From Mastigias papua (Eukaryota; Cnidaria; Scyphozoa; Rhizostomeae; Mastigiidae): a stretch of DNA of 64,000 nucleotides. The stretch is from positions 9,396,229-9,460,228 of the forward strand of contig OZ025282.1 of NCBI GenBank assembly GCA_964019165.1, read 5' to 3'. The number at the start of each line of letters is the position of its first letter. Within the stretch, counting starts at the first letter, position 1. The position numbers and the translations under genes were made by a program. The notes beneath the pieces are model-generated. The model saw nothing but the letters and a program-made list of their open reading frames with translations, ran no database searches and had not been told where the DNA came from. Of the stretch, positions 39,301-64,000 are shown in pieces.

Positions 39301-41369
39301 CTTTCATGACACATGTGAACACACTGAATATAAGAATGTAAGAGGCAGGATGGTCACCAACTTCCCTGACTCCTACACAAATTACACCAAGTGCAAACCA
39401 GGCTTAAGGCACCACACCAACATTGCTTTATTTTCCACATGCCAATCAGAACATGAGGAGCTCTAGAACAAAATTAACTTTGCTATACTACTGTTGCAAT
39501 CCCTTAACTAAGCTAATCATTATGAATATTACAATACTGTCAAATTGATTACATACTGTTAAGCATATTCAGAGTGATGCAAAAGGGAAGTTGATAGTGG
39601 AGTGAATGGCCAGGCAGCTCAGCCAGTTTCTGTTAGCTTAACTGAAGTTAAGATTGGCTGTGTTAACTCAGAAACTGGATGAATGACTTTCCAGACAAAT
39701 GACCAAAACAGCCCACTCTACTGCCCTTGTGAAGGGATGCTAAACTAGGGGTCCCATGCCCAGATGTGGCATGCACAGTAGGTCTAGATTAGCTGAAAAA
39801 GTTAGATATAACAGCCTGCTTGAAATAAAGCAAACAGCAAGGTCTACATTATTGGCCTGTCTGCAGATTCTGGTTTTTTCAATGAGATCTTGAGTGCACA
39901 CAAGCAAAATGTCTGGTGTCCACTTGGTCTTAACCATGCACTGTAATCATGCACTTGGCTTTTGTCTTACAAAGTAAAACAAGTTTGGCTATTTTCTGTA
40001 TTTTCTGTTGGGGAATACGACTGCATAACAAAGGCTTCATTGCTATCATTAAGATAGCTTGATTGAAAAGATTTGCCTGGAAATCAAATTGATCTCTCAG
40101 ACCACATCATGTCATGTGCAGCCATTCAATATCCTGGCATGCTCATCTCAGGGTATGCAGCACCATTTGCGAACAAAAACCTGGAGTGTGCGCCTGCCAA
40201 ACTCTGCAGTCAGGGATATCGGTGCATTTTATTTGATACTAAGAATCCTTCGTGTAGAATTGGTGTAAAAGTTGCAGGTCACCAGAATTGCAGAAACTTG
40301 TGGAACATTTCTGTAGTATTCTGGGCCAAATGCACACCAAAATAATAACTTGAGGCACAGAAATCAGCTCTCAAGATTTTCTGACGTACTGGCAAACTTT
40401 CTACTTTGATTATGAGTACCATACAGGTGCATTTCTTTTGCCTTTCCATTCATGGAGCTTGTGCAAGATGAATCTACACTACCGCTCAAAAAGTGTTGGG
40501 ACGATTCGATAAAAGAATGATCGCATCGACTTTGCTTCTATGTGGCAACGTTAAGTTATTGTGATTAATTGTTGTTATCAATGAGGGCTTTTTTCTTATG
40601 CGGCTTTAAAAGCTATATTTTTTAATGATTTTTCTTGCAGTGTTTTTTGCTAATGCTTCAAAAGTTAGACTTTTTTCCACGCCAACACAATGTTTTGTAA
40701 AGGTTCAAACCTACTACATCGCAGCACTCTCAATAAAGACTTTTCATGTCTTGGCGCCTTGATCTCCTTTGGTCTACCAACCCTTGGCAGATTTTTTACG
40801 GTTCTAAATTTAAAGACCTTTTTGCATACAGCGAAAGCTGCATTCTTTGAGCACCCCACAATTGTTGCAATTTCTTGATAGCTTTTACCATTATTTTTGC
40901 AAAAAGCAATGTCCAAGCGCTTCTCATGTGATATTTCAAGACACTTGATAAATGTTCATGTTTTTGGCCTAGAAAAATTTTCCTTTAATCGTTTTCGAAT
41001 ACTGTGGCGCAACTGAAAATCTTTGAAACATAAACAATGTCTTATAAAAATTTCATGGTAATAGTCGGTTGTCCTATTTGATAAGAGAGGATCAAAATGC
41101 ATGTTTTTAAAGCTATTAACGTAAACATCCTTCGAAACTTCGAATCGTCCCAAGACTTTTTGAACGGTAGTGTATGCTAACTAAATGAACTTTACCTCAT
41201 CAACTAGAACTTGAACCCACAGCAACATATCATCATCTTTCAGGTACCAAGAAGAGCACTGTGGTACCTGAGCATGAACTGGCGACAAATCGTCAGAGGA
41301 AAACAATAGATGTCTACATTTCCTACACTTGAACGTGGCCGAGGAGGCCATTGCAATTGATTCCGCCAT
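32902..41369 (-). CDS. RNF180: RNF180-like RING E3 ubiquitin ligase, at least five exons
   Basis: RNF180 is a membrane-anchored RING-type E3 ligase. The visible architecture, from the N-terminus: a paired-Cys zinc region (FKCRKCRHLLFSSDD, CSSWYL), then GWTEGKLYCPKCNGRVGGFD and CSCLVDVIPAIWCPKSRVD. This is the same fold region as in vertebrate RNF180 and the C-terminus of DUSP12. A long poorly conserved linker follows, then a C3HC4 RING (CSVCLSLL..., CQHVFCALC, CPLC), and a hydrophobic C-terminal tail fitting membrane anchoring. Four exons are placed. An exon between the RING exon and the terminal exon is missing by phase (RING exon ends phase 1, terminal frame needs phase 2). The estimated total of about 580 residues is close to vertebrate RNF180. 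Confidence 0.82.
33353..36263. other. RNF180 intron(s) with a LINE fragment
   Basis: A small coding exon linking the RING exon to the terminal exon should be here; I could not find it. A LINE remnant occupies 33540-34025. At 35150-35420 G/C-rich phrases (gaggggcccttttgggcc, ggttgcaccactg) suggest another degraded repeat. Confidence 0.45.
33540..34025 (+). mobile_element. CR1/Jockey-like LINE 3' fragment, degraded
   Basis: A plus-strand frame encodes SFRFQGPSCYNEIPIDIRKS, the post-RT FSFRGAKIWNSIP.DIR motif of invertebrate LINEs. After a frameshift it ends FKHRLKEHFLNN and stop. The 3' UTR (cagtgccttttggaactgaa, aacctgtataaata) ends in an (att)n-like tail at about 34005-34025. It is antisense within an RNF180 intron. 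Confidence 0.65.
36264..36456 (-). CDS. RNF180: RNF180-like RING exon
   Basis: 193 bp, phase 0 to 1. It encodes ELSDSEIPDCYKCSVCLSLL, HEPLKTPCQHVFCALCIRQL and GRPKCPLCREPIRDVEAEE. The C3HC4 ligands are visible as CSVC, CQHVFC.LC and CPLC. The acceptor is gttcaag and the donor gtattt. The RING binds two zinc ions and recruits the E2. Confidence 0.93.
37116..38018 (-). CDS. RNF180: RNF180-like large exon (zinc region half 2 plus linker)
   Basis: 903 bp, phase 0 to 0, 301 codons. It opens with SGWTEGKLYCPKCNGRVGGF and continues HCSCLVDVIPAIWCPKSRVD, the conserved second half of the N-terminal zinc region. The rest is a hydrophilic, Ser/Thr/Glu-rich linker with little conservation and a basic patch (TVRRKRKPRRRGRC). 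The acceptor is gttttag and the donor gtatgt. Confidence 0.93.
38955..39403. mobile_element. TTAA-flanked MITE, piggyBac-like
   Basis: TTAA at 38951-38954 and 39404-39407 flanks ends gtctggctcacactagt and, reversed, gcctggtttgcacttggt, which are imperfect inverted repeats. The interior repeats the motif tcttacacgaattatgac / tcctacacaaattacacc and holds no coding sequence. TTAA target duplications are typical of piggyBac-type elements. Confidence 0.5.
40477..41172 (-). mobile_element. Tc1/mariner element with TIRs, internally deleted
   Basis: The left end begins cactaccgctcaaaaagtgt and the right end, reversed, begins cactaccgttcaaaaagtct. About 30 of 32 terminal bases match (both continue tgggacgattcga). 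Each end is flanked by the TA target duplication (40475-40476, 41173-41174). The CACTACCG.TCAAAAG start is classic for Tc1-like elements. The minus-strand frame at 40665-40916 keeps a helix-turn-helix (YQEIATIVGCSKNAAFAVCK, then RVGRPKEI), but the DDE catalytic region is absent, so it is non-autonomous. Confidence 0.88.
41196..41369 (-). CDS. RNF180: RNF180-like first coding exon
   Basis: 174 bp, 58 codons, phase 0 at the donor (gtaaag). It starts at the ATG at 41369 (alternative ATG at 41351) and encodes SATFKCRKCRHLLFSSDDLS, CSSWYLKD and LLWVQVLVDE, which joins in frame to GWTEGKLYCP of the next exon. The same frame is open upstream into the GPCR, so the start choice is by homology only. 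Confidence 0.85.
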
Positions 41370-41399
41370 TACAGACAGCCCCTGGTCAGTTTTGAAAAC

Positions 41400-42524
41400 A
41401 ATGCTTAGCTCTGTGTATGCAGACACGAGCATGCGTATAATGACAGAGCTTAACTTAAACAGTAACACAAAAAAAGAAAAAAAAGCAAAACAAATTAACG
41501 AATTTGATTCGGTTAAATTTTCAATATCATCATCACGAACAGAATGTTCGTTAACGAACAGCTGTGGCCAGACGTTTGAAGACTGTAGCCTTTCAAGTAC
41601 TGCCACTTTGAAGCTTCTTAATTCCCTCATAACGGCTTTTCTGGTATCCTTGATTCCAATGCCATAGAGTAGCGGGTCAATGATACCATTCGCCATCCTT
41701 AACCCAAATACGATCATCTGGAACTTGCCAGTATCGGAATCTACTCCTTGCGTTTGAAGTAAAATAAAGAAGCTGACAGGAATGAAGCAAAGCAGATAAA
41801 GCAATGCTGTGAGCCCCGCGACAATTGCTATTCTTATTTGTCTCTTTCGAAATTCGGCGACCTCTGCGTTGTTAGTGCCATCTGGAACAGGTGCAACATC
41901 CGTTGATTTTGTGCGGCTAAGAAGGTACAACCTTAACTGTACTAGTATGATTATCAAGGATGAAGGGAATACGAACAGAGGAATGATAGTCTGCACCATT
42001 GAATTGCCATCGCCAAGTTTTATTGTCTGAGACACGGGACTGAACAATGCAGTCGCTACTCCAAGAACTCCACCAAGACCCCAAATAATGAATAACCCAT
42101 ATGAAACTCTCTTCGAACTAAATATTGTGTCCAGTTGAAAACTATGAAGGCAAGCAACGTAGCGCTCAAATGATAGAGCTGTAATCGTGAGACTCGTAAC
42201 AACTGTTGTCGAAACGAAGTTAAACTGCCCACATCTACGCAAAGCCAAGCAGGCTTTTCTATCTGCTGATAGACTGAGCTGGCTGCTACCTAAATAAACA
42301 GCGCTCATAATAGTGGCAGATAGGCAGTCTGAGACTGACAAACTGGTAACCAACTTGTGGCGAGCTAGTTCCAATCAAAGTCTCGTCACAAGAGCTTTTA
42401 TTAAAGGTATGTGGAATGTAAGTACTATTGCAGCTGTTATTAAGGGCGGTGCAATTTGCTTTGGTCCACATGTATATCCAAGTGTACGATTTCCTGAATG
42501 CATGTTTGTAATATTCTCAGCCAT
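41400..42524 (-). pseudogene. Class A (rhodopsin-like) GPCR with in-frame TGA
   Basis: From the ATG at 42524 the frame gives an N-terminus with N-glycosylation sites (NIT, NRT) and a TM1-like segment, then TGA at 42377-42375. After it TM2-TM7 are intact: KLVTSLSVSDCLSATIM (TM2), TM3 ending SFERYVACLHS (ERY in place of DRY), a basic third loop then IRIAIVAGLTALLYLLCF (TM6), and GIIDPLLYGIGIKDTRKAV (TM7, DPLLY in place of NPxxY, then helix 8). It has no introns. The residue at 3.32 by counting back from ERY is Phe, so it is not an amine receptor; the ligand is unknown. There is no stop before the RNF180 start. It may be a pseudogene, a chimeric gene, or carry a sequencing error. Confidence 0.8.
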
Positions 42525-43425
<901 letters not shown>

Positions 43426-43464
43426 ATAAGTCAAAGCCGCACTAACTTAGTATATAAATAAAAC

Positions 43465-43590
43465 ATAGAGAATTCAAAAATATACTTTCTTCTGTTGTAA
43501 ACGTTTCGATATATTATCTTCATCAGTACTGAGTACTGATGAAGATAATATATCGAAACGTTTACAACAGAAGAAAGTATATTTTTGAAT

Positions 43591-43597
<7 letters not shown>
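43465..43597. repeat. Perfect palindrome, 66-bp arms, Penelope-end-like
   Basis: Bases 43465-43530 and 43532-43597 are exact reverse complements around a single base. Each arm carries ctgatgaagataatatatcg then aaacgttt, matching the motif at the Penelope ends near 57325. It is bracketed by (AT)n on the right and, after about 40 bp, on the left. It appears to be two Penelope termini fused head to head. Confidence 0.9.

Positions 43598-43684
<87 letters not shown>
43598..43684. repeat. (AT)n microsatellite
   Basis: AT run directly continuing from the right arm of the palindrome, followed by a second Penelope-end-like fragment. Confidence 0.95.
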
Positions 43685-44749
<1,065 letters not shown>

Positions 44750-45073
44750 CTTTACTAAATTAAACTTTTGAACTCCTTATCGGGAGAACTCGGTAAGAAC
44801 ATAAAAGGGACAGAAACGAAAATAAGTACAAATGAGTCTAAAAGTGAAAGCACGATGCAAGAGCCACACACTACCAAAAACTACGTGCCTTTACGACAAC
44901 ATATGTAACAACCGTTTTGCACTGCAAAATCTCAATAGTACACGAAAGCATAGAAAACAAAGAGCTGACTAATCATCGCAAGCTGAATGAGTATTTATTG
45001 TCAAATGCAGATCTAATATCATACGAAAGGAAGAACAGTGTAAATCAAAGTTGGATATGTGTGCATGTTGTCT

Positions 45074-63986
<18,913 letters not shown>

Positions 63987-64000
63987 TGTTCTGTGGAAAA

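Larger units (their letters stand above)
38019..41195. other. RNF180 intron 1, transposon-rich
   Basis: It contains degraded repeat DNA with agggggcatttgccccctg-type phrases (38200-38350), a TTAA-flanked MITE (38955-39403) and a deleted Tc1/mariner element (40477-41172). A plus-strand frame at 40073-40345 is Cys-rich (ten Cys including CAAIQYPG and CSQGYRC) but unassigned. Confidence 0.6.

Noticed and set aside
41400..42524. The GPCR as an HTR1A orthologue because of the neighbouring RNF180
   Set aside because: The conserved TM3 Asp (3.32) of amine receptors is absent by position count from ERY.

Overview
This is an AT-rich, intron-rich animal genomic window with no prokaryotic features. The gene set (non-lysosomal glucosylceramidase, an RNF180-like RING protein, SNAPC3, a class A GPCR) and the repeats (Penelope-like elements with GIY-YIG domains, CR1/Jockey-like and R2/NeSL-like non-LTR remnants, a Tc1/mariner element, very long AT microsatellites) suggest a marine invertebrate. 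A cnidarian is my best guess, but the species cannot be fixed from sequence alone.

Every recognisable host gene is on the minus strand, so each reads from right to left. (1) 63986 to 45074: SNAPC3, a subunit of the snRNA-activating complex. Nine exons are placed; at least one exon between 63340 and 53453 is not found. (2) 42524 to about 41400: a rhodopsin-class GPCR with an in-frame TGA in its TM1/loop-1 region. (3) 41369 to 32902: an RNF180-like membrane-anchored RING E3 ligase, whose first exon is in the same open frame as the GPCR with no stop between them. (4) 29406 to 3067: GBA2. Nineteen exons whose splice phases all agree give 821 codons; the last 80-90 codons lie left of the window.

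Repeats fill the introns and intergenic gaps. The left end holds degraded DDE transposase and SAP/YqaJ-type protein fragments. GBA2 introns carry LINE 3' ends, an R2-like remnant, an (AT)n and a 200-bp (CA)n. The RNF180 introns carry a TTAA-flanked MITE and a deleted Tc1/mariner element whose end lies 23 bp from a splice donor. At 43.3-44.75 kb, (AT)n tracts alternate with a perfect 66-bp-arm palindrome and with inverted copies of the GPCR 5' end. At 54.8-60.9 kb, inside a SNAPC3 intron, there is a cluster of Penelope-like elements: a 1149-bp-arm inverted repeat encoding two identical GIY-YIG domains, and a nearly complete RT element with one frameshift whose GIY-YIG domain is cut by (AT)n.

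The host genes show no sign of acting in one pathway. The observations most worth checking are the GPCR/RNF180 continuous frame, the hammerhead-like CTGATGA...GAAAC motifs at Penelope ends with compensating stem changes, and the repeated joining of Penelope ends to AT microsatellites. I did not find a new defence-like or operon-like system. Exon boundaries were read by eye from splice signals and phase.
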